Assembly (NCBI GenBank): GCA_964582785.1
Contig: CAZOTT010000002.1
Coordinates: 1 to 64,000, forward strand
Direction: 5' to 3'
DNA: 64,000 bases
DNA from: JAMOQA01 sp964582785
GTDB lineage: Bacteria > Acidobacteriota > Polarisedimenticolia > J045
A model generated the notes under the pieces. The model worked only from the letters and a program-made list of their open reading frames with translations, did not search any database and was not told the DNA's origin. This document shows positions 16,808 to 24,833 of this stretch, one piece after another (position 1 is the stretch's first letter; the number at the start of each line of letters is the position of its first letter). Position numbers and translations under genes: made by a program.

Positions 16808-16996
16808 ATGGCTTCCCTCGAACCCTGGCTGCTCGAGATCCTGGCCTGTCCCCGCTGCCACGGGAAGGTCGAATCCCACCCGGAGGGGCTGGTCTGCCCC
16901 GCCTGCCGCGTGGTCTACCCGGTGGAGGACGGGATCCCGCAGATGCTGCCCGACTCGGGGAAACCGCTGCCCGGCGAGGACCCGGCCGGGCCATGA
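16808..16996 (+). CDS. Trm112 family protein
   Basis: A 62-residue zinc-ribbon-like protein of the Trm112 family (YcaR-like in bacteria). The core is LLEILACPRCHGKVE with C-x2-C, then LVCPACRVVYPVEDGIPQML with a second C-x2-C and the conserved YPV-DGIP-ML signature. In eukaryotes and archaea Trm112 activates methyltransferases; the bacterial form is often next to LPS or lipid A genes and its role is not settled. ATG 16808 with GGGGAGGAG upstream. Its stop overlaps the rfaE1 ATG by 4 bases. Confidence 0.88.
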   Translation: MASLEPWLLEILACPRCHGKVESHPEGLVCPACRVVYPVEDGIPQMLPDSGKPLPGEDPAGP

Positions 16997-18003
16997 ACCG
17001 GGCGGCCTCCCTCGACCCGATGGCGCTCGGACGGCTTTCCGGCCGGCGCGTCCTGGTCGTGGGAGACGTGATCGTGGACCGCTACCTGCATGGCCAGGTG
17101 GAGCGGATCAGCCCGGAGGCGCCGGTTCCGGTGGTGCGGGTCGAGCGGGAAGAACTGCGGCCCGGGGGGGCGGCCAACGTGGCCGTCAACCTGCGGGCCC
17201 TCGGCGTCGAGGTGGACCTGCTCGCGGTCGTGGGCCGGGACGAGGGGGCGGAGCGGTTGGCCGGGCTCGTCCGGGCGGCGGGTGTCGATCCTTCCGGCCT
17301 CTTCCCGGTGCCGGGGCGGCCCACGACGGTGAAGTCCCGGGTGCTGGCCCGCCACCAGCAGGTCCTTCGCCTCGACGAGGAGGAGGACCTGCCCGTCCCG
17401 GACGAGGTGGCGCGGAGGCTCGTCGAGGAGGGGACGAACCTCCTCGGCCGGGCGGACGCGATCGTCGTCTCGGACTACGCGAAGGGCCTCCTGGACGGCC
17501 GCACCCTCCCGGCCCTCCTCGGGGAGGCGGGGGCGCGGGGGATCCCGGTGATCATCGATCCGAAGATCCGCCACTTCGACCTGTACAGCCCGGCCACGGT
17601 GATCACGCCGAACCAGGAAGAGCTGGCGCGGGCGACCGCCCGCGAGATCCGGGACGCCGACGAGGCCGCGGCGGCGGCCCGGGAGGTCCACCGCCGGCTG
17701 CGGCTCGACGCGGTCCTCGTCACCCGGGGAGAGGAGGGCATGCTCCTTGTGCCGCGGGAAGGGGGTCCCCTGGAGATCCCGGCCCTCGCCCGGGAGGTCT
17801 ACGACGTGACGGGCGCGGGAGACACGGTCACGGCGGTGCTCGCGGCGGCGCTGGCCGCCGGCCTGGGCCTGCCGGAAGCGGCCCGCTGGGCGAACCTGGC
17901 CGCCGCCGTCGCCGTCGGGCGCCTGGGGACCGCCGCGGTTTCCCGGGACGAGCTGGCCCGCTTCCTGGCGGGCATCCCGGGAGAGGAGGAGGTGGGCGGA
18001 TGA
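16993..18003 (+). CDS. rfaE1: D-glycero-beta-D-manno-heptose-7-phosphate kinase
   Basis: A 336-residue PfkB/ribokinase-fold enzyme, the kinase half of HldE. It phosphorylates heptose-7-phosphate at C1 on the way to ADP-heptose for the LPS core. Visible: VLVVGDVIVDRYLHG at the N-terminus, RISPEAPVPVV, PGGAANVAVNL, the NQEE block, and the C-terminal DVTGAGDTV anion hole with the catalytic Asp (near 276). There is no nucleotidyltransferase domain, so rfaE2 (HldE C-half) must be a separate gene elsewhere. ATG 16993 overlaps the Trm112 stop, and its own stop overlaps the DUF4388 gene start (ATGA). Confidence 0.93.
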   Translation: MNRAASLDPMALGRLSGRRVLVVGDVIVDRYLHGQVERISPEAPVPVVRVEREELRPGGAANVAVNLRALGVEVDLLAVVGRDEGAERLAGLVRAAGVDPSGLFPVPGRPTTVKSRVLARHQQVLRLDEEEDLPVPDEVARRLVEEGTNLLGRADAIVVSDYAKGLLDGRTLPALLGEAGARGIPVIIDPKIRHFDLYSPATVITPNQEELARATAREIRDADEAAAAAREVHRRLRLDAVLVTRGEEGMLLVPREGGPLEIPALAREVYDVTGAGDTVTAVLAAALAAGLGLPEAARWANLAAAVAVGRLGTAAVSRDELARFLAGIPGEEEVGG

Positions 18004-20904
18004 GCGTCACGGCGCGGAACGAGGTGCCGGTGCCCGGGGAGGGACGCCTCGCGGGCATTCCCGTCCCCGAGCTGGTCGCCGCCCTCGGGAAGGTGGCCTG
18101 GAACGGTTCCCTGGTGCTGGAACGGGGCGGCATCCGCAAGGTGCTCTACTTCCGGGAGGGGCGCCTCGTGTTTTCCGCCTCCACGGACCCCGACGATCGG
18201 CTGGGAGCCCACCTGCTGCGGCAGGGAGACACGTCCCTGGCGGACCTGGTGGAGGCGAGCGGAGAGGTGGCGCGGGGCCGCCGGCTGGGCCAGATCCTGG
18301 TGGAACGGGGCGCGATGGATGCCCGGGCGCTGACCCGCGCCGTCCTGGAACAGGTGCGGGAGATCGCCCTGTCGGTGTTCGCCTGGGAGGAAGGCACCTT
18401 CCGCGTCAGCCGGGCGCGCCTGCCCGAGGACGAGTCGATCACCCTGGACCTTCCCTGGGAGGAACTGGTGCTCGAGGGGATCCGCCGGGTGGAAAGCTGG
18501 GACCGGGTCCGCCGGGCGACGGGGGGGCCCGGGGCGGCCTGGCGCCTCGCCCCGGACGTGGAGGGAACGGAACCCCCGGGGGCGGGCCGGGTCGAGCGGG
18601 CGCTGCTCGCGGCGCTCCGGAACCCCCGGCGGGTGGCCGCGCTCGCCCGGGAGGTGTACGCCCCCGCCCTCGAGGTCTACCGGTCCCTGTGGGCCCTCGG
18701 GCTGCTCGGGTTCGCGGTCCGGCTGTCTCCCGACGAGATCCCCCCGGCGCTTCTCGACGTGGGCGAAGGGCTGCTCGACGAGGAGGGACCGGTCCGGCTC
18801 CTCCTCGACCTGGCCGACCGGCGCGTGGATGGGGCCGTCAGCTTCCGGGACGGGGATCGCGAAGTGGTTCTCCACCTCCGCGGTGGCCGCGTGGTCCACG
18901 CCTGGCGGCCCTTCCACCCCTCCGCCTTCCTCGACTGGCTCCTGGCCCGCGGGTTCCTCTCCGACCGCGACCATGCCCGCGCCCTGTCACGGGCGGCCGC
19001 CGGGAGTTCCTTCCGGGACGAGCTGCTGGAAAGGGAGCGCCTGACCGCGGAAGAACTCGGTTTCCTCTTCCCGGAGTTCTCCCGGGAGGTGGCCCGGGAG
19101 GTCCTCCTGTGGCGCCGGGGCGAGATCGCGATCGCGGAGGGGGAGCCGGTCCCCCCGGTCCCGCTCTTCGATGCGACGGTGGAGGACCTGGTGGTGGAGG
19201 CGTTCGAGACGTCCGCCGCCTTCGAGAACGTCTGGCGGGCCCTCGGCAGCCTGGACACCCTTTTCCGCCTCCGGCCGGAATACCTGGACCGGATGGACCG
19301 GATGACGCTGCGCCCGGTGCTCTGGGACATCGTGTCCCTGCTGGGCCGCGAGCGGACCCTCGGCGAGATCCTCGCCGCGCGGGAGGAACCGGACGCGCTT
19401 CTCCTGAGGCTCCTGCGGGCGATGGAACTGGTGGGGATCGTGGAAAGGGTTCCCCAGGCGGAACTGGTCGCCCGCCTGCGCGACCGCGGGACGCCGGAGG
19501 CCGCGCAGGTTCTCCCGCCGGCGCCCCCGGCGGCCGCACCGGCCGGGGAAACCGGGAACGGGCGGGCCGGGGAAGGGGAAGGTGTCGCCGGGGAGGACGC
19601 GGAGGAACAGGGGTCCCGCCGGGTCCCGATCGAGGCGCCCTCCTCGGCCCGGGAGATCGCCCCGGAACTGTTCGGGGAGACCGGGTCCGGGCCGGCCCCG
19701 GAGGCCGCGCCCGGGGCTGCCGCCGCCCCTCCGTCCGCGGACCCGGCGCGAACCCTGGAGGTGCCCCGGGACCTGGTGGAGCGGGCGCTCCGGCAGGAAG
19801 GCCCGGTCCCGTCGGCGCCGGAAGGGCCGCTCCCCGCACCGGGAGAAGGGTTCCCGACAGGGGAGGAACCGGCCGCCGGTCCGCCGGAAGGGGAAACGGT
19901 GGCGGAGGAGCGGGAGCCCGCCCCGGTCCCGCCGGCGCCGGAAGGGCCGCCCCCCGCGCCGGGAGAAGGTTTCCCGGCAGGGGAGGAACCGGCCGCCGGT
20001 CCGCCGGCAGGGGAAGCGGTGGCGGAGGAGCGGGAGCCCGCCCCGGTCCCGCCGGCGCCGGAAGGGCCGCCNNNNNNNNNNNNNNNNNNNNNNNNNNNNN
20101 NNNNNNNNNNNNNNNNNNNNNNNNNNNNNNNNNNNNNNNNNNNNNNNNNNNNNNNNNNNNNNNNNNNNNNNCCCCGCGCCGGGAGAAGGGTTCCCGGGAG
20201 AGGAGGAACCGGCCGCCGGTCCGCCGGAAGGGGAAACGATGGCGGAGGAGCGGGAGCCCGCCCCGGTCCCGCCGGTGCCGGAAGGGCCGCCCCCCGCGCC
20301 GGCGGTAGGTTTCCCGGCAGGGGAGGAACCGGCCGCCGGTCCGCCGGAAGGGGAAGCGGTGGTGGAGGAGCAGGAGCCCGCCCCGGTCCCGCCGGTGCCG
20401 GAAGGGCCGCCCTCCGCACCGGGAGAAGGGGTCCCGGGAGAGGAGGAACCGGCCGCCGGTCCGCCGGAAGGGGAAGCGGTGGCGGAGGAGCAGGAGCCCG
20501 CCCCGGTCCCGCCGGTGCCGGACGAGCCGCCCCCCGCGCCGGAGGGGGAGGCTCCCGGGACGGCGCCGTCCCCGGAACTCCTGGCCGAGGTGGACCGGTT
20601 CCTGGGAAGGCACCGGGTGGTGTGGCGCGCCCTGCGCCTCGAGATCGGGGCGGGCGTCCGGAACTTCGTGCTCACCTGCCAGCGGAACCTCGCGGTCGCC
20701 GGGGACCTGTTCGACGGGCTGGAGCCCGGGCCGGAGGGGGAGTACGGGCGGGACGAGCTGGCCCGCCGGCTCGCGGCCCGGCCGGCCCTCGACCCGCGCC
20801 GGGCGCTGGACGACCTGGTGGAAACGGAGATCCGGATGATCCGCGGGCTCGTCCACCCGGCCAGCCTCCGGGAGATCGAGCGCGGCCTCGCCGAGATTCC
20901 CTGA
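18000..20904 (+). CDS. DUF4388 (PATAN-like) protein with 40-residue acidic repeats, broken by a gap
   Basis: A long cytoplasmic protein, 934 residues if the N-run is ignored. The N-terminal region holds two DUF4388/PATAN-like modules (about 15-160 and 255-400; LERGGIRKVLYFREGRLVFS and the matching VSFRDGDREVVLHLRGGRVV) with winged-helix-like stretches between. A linker of 40-residue Pro/Glu/Ala repeats follows (19801-20540), then a C-terminal helical domain of about 110 residues (LLAEVDRFLGRHRVVWRALR to the end). The ORF changes frame across the 100 N only because the placeholder is not a multiple of 3. ATG 18000 overlaps the rfaE1 stop. DUF4388 proteins are linked to signalling and polarity in some phyla; the role here is unknown. 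Confidence 0.8.
19801..20540 (+). repeat. 120-bp tandem repeat coding for a 40-residue P/E/A-rich unit
   Basis: Units begin at 19801, 19921, 20041, (20141 in the gap), 20261, 20381 and 20501, each 120 bases. The unit reads about PAPEGPPPAPGEGFPAGEEP then AAGPPEGEAVAEEREPAPVP, with a few substitutions. Before the gap copies carry PAPEG, after it PVPEG, so the array has two subtypes. The last copy is partial and runs into the C-terminal domain. Confidence 0.9.
20072..20171. other. Assembly gap of 100 N inside the repeat array
   Basis: Exactly 100 N, a standard placeholder. The 31 bases of the unit left of the gap (20041-20071) plus the 89 bases right of it (20172-20260) make one exact 120-base unit in phase, so the real gap holds 0 or a multiple of 120 bases, and the reading frame is kept. 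Confidence 0.9.
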
Positions 20905-20933
20905 GCCGGCGGCCGGGCGGTCCCGGGGGAAGG

Positions 20934-22091
20934 TCAGGACAGGGTTTCCCACCCGAGGCACGACCGGCAGCGCCACCGGAATTCCGGGCTTTCCGCCCCG
21001 CACCGGGTGCACCGCCAGGGGTCCGGCCAGGGAGGATCCGCCGCCCACCGCTCCAGCAGGCGGGCGAGGGACGGGGGAGGGGCCGTGCCGGCGGCGGCGA
21101 GGCGCGCCTCCAGCCGGGCGGTCGCCTGGACGCCCGGGTGGTCCCGGCGCAGGCGTTCCAGCCATCCCCGGGCGGCTTCCGCGTCCCCCCGGCGCAGGGC
21201 GTCGTCGGCGAGCCAGGCCAGGATCCGCCCCCGGGCCCGGGGCTCCTCCCCGAGCTCGCCCAGGGCCTGCTCGGCAAACCCGCGGACGGCTGCCCGGCCC
21301 TCCCCGCCTTCCAGGTGTTCCAGCCGGTCGAGCACCAGGGGCGCGAGCCGGGGCTGAACCCGGGCCGCCTCCAGCCATGCCTCCCGGGCCCGGCGGTGTC
21401 GCCCGAGCTGGTAGAGGGCGTCTCCCCGGGTGAGCTCGCCGGCTCCCATGTCCGGCCAGTTCCGCGCCGCTTCCCGGGCCGCCGCGAGGGCTTCCTCGGC
21501 GTTCCCCTCGGCCAGGCGCTCCCGGGCCTCGAGCACGTGGCGGCGGGCGAGCACGATCCGGCCGCGCTCGGGGTTCACCCGGACCAGCCGGCGGGAGACC
21601 TCGATCGCCTCGTCCCACCGCCGCAGCCGGGACAGGAGCCGCTCGGTGGCGACCAGGATTTCCTCGGAACGGGGCAGGGCCAGGAGCGCCTCCCCGTAGG
21701 CGTCGAGGGCCTCCCGCCAGCGGCCCTCCGCCTCCAGGATGCGGCCGCGCAGGAGCAGCGCCGCCGCCCGGATGTCCGGCTGGAGCTCCCGCCGGGCCAG
21801 CAGCAGGTCGGGGACCCGGGCGGCGCGGGCGAGGTCCCCCGCGCGCCGGAGTTCCTCCCCGAGCAGGAGCACCAGTCCGTCGTCCCCGGGCGCCAGCTCG
21901 ACGGCGCTGCGGAGGAGACGGGCGGCCTCGCCGTGTTCCCCGGCCACCACCCGGGAAAACGCGGTGCCGAGCAGCTTGCGCCAGGGGCCCTCGGCCCGTC
22001 GCCGGGCGATCGCGCCCGCCGCGCCCGGCAGCGCCAGCGCCCCGACCAGCAGGCCGGCAGCGAACGCGAGGAGAAGCCAGAGGACGATCAT
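20934..22091 (-). CDS. lapB: LPS assembly protein LapB (YciM)
   Basis: A 385-residue inner-membrane protein, close to the 389 of E. coli LapB. It starts with one transmembrane helix (MIVLWLLLAFAAGLLVGALA), has about eight or nine TPR-like repeats in the cytoplasm, and ends in a rubredoxin-like zinc ribbon (WRCTRCG and WRCRSCLGW; two C-x2-C). In E. coli LapB brings FtsH to LpxC and so limits lipid A synthesis. ATG 22091 overlaps the lapA stop by 4 bases. It is the last gene of the kdsB-pyrG-kdsA-kdsD-kdsC-lapA-lapB operon, so Kdo synthesis and LPS control are co-transcribed. Confidence 0.92.
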   Translation of the reverse strand: MIVLWLLLAFAAGLLVGALALPGAAGAIARRRAEGPWRKLLGTAFSRVVAGEHGEAARLLRSAVELAPGDDGLVLLLGEELRRAGDLARAARVPDLLLARRELQPDIRAAALLLRGRILEAEGRWREALDAYGEALLALPRSEEILVATERLLSRLRRWDEAIEVSRRLVRVNPERGRIVLARRHVLEARERLAEGNAEEALAAAREAARNWPDMGAGELTRGDALYQLGRHRRAREAWLEAARVQPRLAPLVLDRLEHLEGGEGRAAVRGFAEQALGELGEEPRARGRILAWLADDALRRGDAEAARGWLERLRRDHPGVQATARLEARLAAAGTAPPPSLARLLERWAADPPWPDPWRCTRCGAESPEFRWRCRSCLGWETLS

Positions 22092-22459
22092 CGGGCGCCC
22101 GGTCCCTCCGCCGGCCCGGGTCCCGCCGCGTCGGCCAGCCGTTCCCGCCGCGGGCCGTCCCCGGCGGGGGCCTCGAGGACCATGTTGCGCAGGTCGGCCA
22201 CCTCCTCCTCCAGTTTCCTCACCCGGCGGCGCAGGCGCAGGTTGTCGATCCGCACCACCACGCCCTCGATCACGGCCAGGACGCCGATGAAGATCGTCCC
22301 GGCGAGGACCCCGCCCAGGATGACCCAGGCGAGGCTGACCTCCCGGGGCGCGCCGCCGAACCCGAAGGTCAGGGTCACCACCTGGGAGGCGTTGGCGAAG
22401 GCCACCCACAGGACGAGGACGACGAACGCGGCCACGAGCGCGAAGACGACGGCTCTCAT
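22088..22459 (-). CDS. lapA: LapA (DUF1049) inner-membrane protein
   Basis: A 123-residue protein with two transmembrane helices (about 3-24 and 44-66) and the LapA pattern: the FANASQVVTLTFGFG loop between them, then a basic coiled coil (RLRRRVRKLEEEVADLRN) facing the cytoplasm and a Gly/Pro-rich tail. It works with LapB in LPS assembly. ATG 22459 overlaps the kdsC stop (ATGA), and its own stop overlaps the lapB start. Pairing with lapB makes the call firm despite low sequence conservation. Confidence 0.85.
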   Translation of the reverse strand: MRAVVFALVAAFVVLVLWVAFANASQVVTLTFGFGGAPREVSLAWVILGGVLAGTIFIGVLAVIEGVVVRIDNLRLRRRVRKLEEEVADLRNMVLEAPAGDGPRRERLADAAGPGPAEGPGAR

Positions 22460-22998
22460 CGCTGGCTACCCTCCTCGACCCGCCACCCGTTCCGGGCGGC
22501 GAGCAGCCGGTCGACCACCTCCCGCACCGCCCCGTGCCCGCCCGGCAGGGACGTGACCCACGCCGCCGCCGACCGGACCTCCGGGGCCGCGTCGGCGACC
22601 GCGACCGGCAGGCCCACCCGGGCCAGGGCCGGCAGGTCGAGCAGGTCGTCGCCGACGAAACAGGCTTCCTCCGGGGGCAGCCCCCGCCGGGCGAGGATCT
22701 CCTCCACCACGGGGCCCTTGTCCCGGATGCCGAGGTGGATCTCGTCGAGCCCGAGTTCGTCGGCCCGCCGCCGCACCTGGGGCAGGTCCCGGCCGGAAAC
22801 GATCCCGACGAGCAGGCCCGCCCGGCGGGCCAGGACGAGCCCGTACCCGTCCCGTACGTGGAAGCGGACCGTCGGCGGCCCCGCCGGCGGGTACCAGAGG
22901 CCGCCATCGGTCAGCACGCCGTCCACGTCCAGGAGGAGAAGCCGGATCCGTGCCCGGCGGGCGTCGAGCGGGTCGTTGCTGCCGTTCGAACCGGTCAC
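22456..22998 (-). CDS. kdsC: 3-deoxy-D-manno-octulosonate 8-phosphate phosphatase
   Basis: A 180-residue C0-type HAD phosphatase that releases Kdo from Kdo-8-phosphate. Motif I LLDVDGVLTDG (nucleophile and acid/base Asp), the FHVRDGYGL segment, motif II IVSGRD, the Lys in RDKGPVVEEI, and motif IV FVGDDLLDLPAL are all intact. The start is GTG 22998 with GGGGAG upstream, 18 bases after the kdsD stop. It sits between kdsD and lapA in one minus-strand operon. Confidence 0.95.
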   Translation of the reverse strand: MTGSNGSNDPLDARRARIRLLLLDVDGVLTDGGLWYPPAGPPTVRFHVRDGYGLVLARRAGLLVGIVSGRDLPQVRRRADELGLDEIHLGIRDKGPVVEEILARRGLPPEEACFVGDDLLDLPALARVGLPVAVADAAPEVRSAAAWVTSLPGGHGAVREVVDRLLAARNGWRVEEGSQR

Positions 22999-23016
22999 CG
23001 TCGCTCCCCGGGGGAT

Positions 23017-23976
23017 TCAGAAAAGCTGGGTGCCCCACAGGTCGTGGATCTGGATGATCCCCCGCAGGGTACCATCCGGATCGACGACCGGGAGCTGGGT
23101 GATCTTCCGGTCCTCCATGATCCGGAGGGCGGCGGAGGCCAGGGCGTCCGGGGCGATGGTGACCGGCTCGGGGGTCATCACGTCTCCCGCGCGCCGCGCC
23201 AGGGGGTCCGGGTCGCGTTCGAGCAGCCGGCGGAGGTCCCCGTCTGTGATGATCCCGGCGAGCCTCCCGTCCCCGCGCACCACCGTGGTGCAGCCGAGGC
23301 GCCCCCGGCTCATCTCGACGACCACCTCCCGCATGCTGGCCTCGGGGCTCACCCTCGGGAGGGCGTCCCCGGTGTGCATCATCTGGTGGACCCGGGCGAG
23401 CTTGCGCCCCAGCTTCCCCCCCGGGTGGAGGCGGGCGAAGTCCTGCTCGCCGAAGCCCTTGGCGACCATGAGCGCGGCGGCGAGGGCGTCCCCCACCGCC
23501 ATCGCCGCGGCGGTCGAGGCCATCGGGGCGAGCCCGAGGGGACAGCCCTCCTCCTCCACGGAGGTGTCGAGCAGCACGTCGGCCTCGCGCCCCAGGGTGG
23601 AACGGGGCTGGCCGGTGACCGCGACGATCGAGGCACCGAGCCGCCGGATCGTCTCGAGAAGGGCGACGATCTCCCCCGTTTCCCCGCTGTGGGACAGGGC
23701 GACCACCACGTCCCCCCTGACGATCATCCCGAGGTCCCCGTGGATCGCCTCCGCGGGGTGGAGAAACAGGGACGGGGTCCCGGTGGAGGCGAGGGTGGCC
23801 GCGATCTTCCGGGCCACCAGGCCCGACTTCCCCATCCCGGTGAGGACGACCCGGCCGGGGGCCTCGAGGATCAGGCGCACCGCCCGGTCGAACTCTTCCC
23901 CCAGCCGGTCGGCCAGGGCGGCGAGGGCCCGGGCCTCGACCCGCAGGACCCGGACGCCGGTCTCCCGCAGGCTCAC
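23017..23976 (-). CDS. kdsD: Arabinose-5-phosphate isomerase
   Basis: A 319-residue isomerase converting ribulose-5-phosphate to arabinose-5-phosphate, the first step of Kdo synthesis. The SIS domain (about 30-180) has TGMGKSGLVARKIAATLAST and ALSHSGETGEI, with HPAEAIHGDLG and LHPGGKLG carrying the family's zinc/active-site His. Two CBS domains fill 205-319 (VVRGDGRLAGIITDGDLRRLL, VVDPDGTLRGIIQIHDL). The GTG 23976 overlaps the kdsA stop (GTGA). Confidence 0.95.
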   Translation of the reverse strand: MSLRETGVRVLRVEARALAALADRLGEEFDRAVRLILEAPGRVVLTGMGKSGLVARKIAATLASTGTPSLFLHPAEAIHGDLGMIVRGDVVVALSHSGETGEIVALLETIRRLGASIVAVTGQPRSTLGREADVLLDTSVEEEGCPLGLAPMASTAAAMAVGDALAAALMVAKGFGEQDFARLHPGGKLGRKLARVHQMMHTGDALPRVSPEASMREVVVEMSRGRLGCTTVVRGDGRLAGIITDGDLRRLLERDPDPLARRAGDVMTPEPVTIAPDALASAALRIMEDRKITQLPVVDPDGTLRGIIQIHDLWGTQLF

Positions 23977-24833
23977 GGCCCGTCCTCCCGGCGGGCCGAC
24001 CGGACGAACCGGTGGAGATCCCGGAGCTCGGCGAGGAGAGACGCCAGCCGGGCCAGGGGAAGAGAGTTCGGGCCGTCGGACAGGGCCCGGGACGGATCCT
24101 CGTGGACCTCCAGGAAGACCGCGTCCGCTCCGGCGGCCACGGCCGCCCGGGCGAGCACCGGGATGAACTCGGGCCTTCCCCCGGAGGCGGAGCCGAGCCC
24201 CCCCGGGCGCTGCACCGAGTGGGTGGCGTCGAAGACCACCGGCACGCCCAGGGAACGCATTCGCGGAACACCCCGCAGGTCCACGACCAGGTCGTGGTAC
24301 CCGAACGTCGTTCCCCGCTCGGTCAGGAGGATTCCCCTGGCCCCTCCCCGGCGCAGCTTTTCCACGATCGGGGCGGTGTCTTCCGGGGCGAGGAACTGCC
24401 CCTTCTTCACGTTCACCGGCCGGCCCGTCGCCGCCGCGGCCAGCAGCAGGTCGGTCTGGCGGCAGAGAAACGCCGGCACCTGGACCACGTCGAGAACCCT
24501 CCCCGCGGGCCCGCACTGGGACGGCTCGTGGACGTCGGACAGCACCGGCAGGCCGGTCGCTTCCTTCACCTCCGCGAGGACCTCCAGGCCGGCGGCGAGG
24601 CCGGGGCCCCGGAAGGAGTCGATCGAGGTCCGGTTCGCCTTGTCGAAGGAAGCCTTGAAGACCAGGGGCAGGCCGACCTCCCCCGCGATCTCCCCGAGGG
24701 CGCGGGCATGGGCGAGGGCGCTCTCCCGGGACTCGATCACGCAGGTTCCCGCGATGACGAGCAGGGGTCCCCCGCCCCCCGCGGCCACGCCGGGGGCGAT
24801 TTCCACCGCCGGGACCGGCCGGAGGTCGTTCAC
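23973..24833 (-). CDS. kdsA: 3-deoxy-8-phosphooctulonate synthase
   Basis: A 286-residue TIM-barrel enzyme that condenses arabinose-5-phosphate and PEP to Kdo-8-phosphate. Visible: VIAGTCVIES, FKASFDKANRTSIDSFRGPG, LSDVHEPSQ, VKKGQFLAPED, TERGTTFGYHDLVVD, VFDATHSVQ and the EVHEDPSRALSDGPN C-terminal block. Cys in AGTCVIE and the later His/Glu/Asp fit the metal-dependent class II form. The GTG 24833 overlaps the pyrG stop (GTGA); the upstream open frame is a pyrG shadow. Confidence 0.95.
   Translation of the reverse strand: MNDLRPVPAVEIAPGVAAGGGGPLLVIAGTCVIESRESALAHARALGEIAGEVGLPLVFKASFDKANRTSIDSFRGPGLAAGLEVLAEVKEATGLPVLSDVHEPSQCGPAGRVLDVVQVPAFLCRQTDLLLAAAATGRPVNVKKGQFLAPEDTAPIVEKLRRGGARGILLTERGTTFGYHDLVVDLRGVPRMRSLGVPVVFDATHSVQRPGGLGSASGGRPEFIPVLARAAVAAGADAVFLEVHEDPSRALSDGPNSLPLARLASLLAELRDLHRFVRSARREDGP

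Noticed and set aside
18000..22556. Plus-strand frame running from the DUF4388 gene across the N-run into the lapB/lapA region
   Set aside because: After the N-run it is the wrong frame; the repeat phase shows that the true frame ends at 20904.
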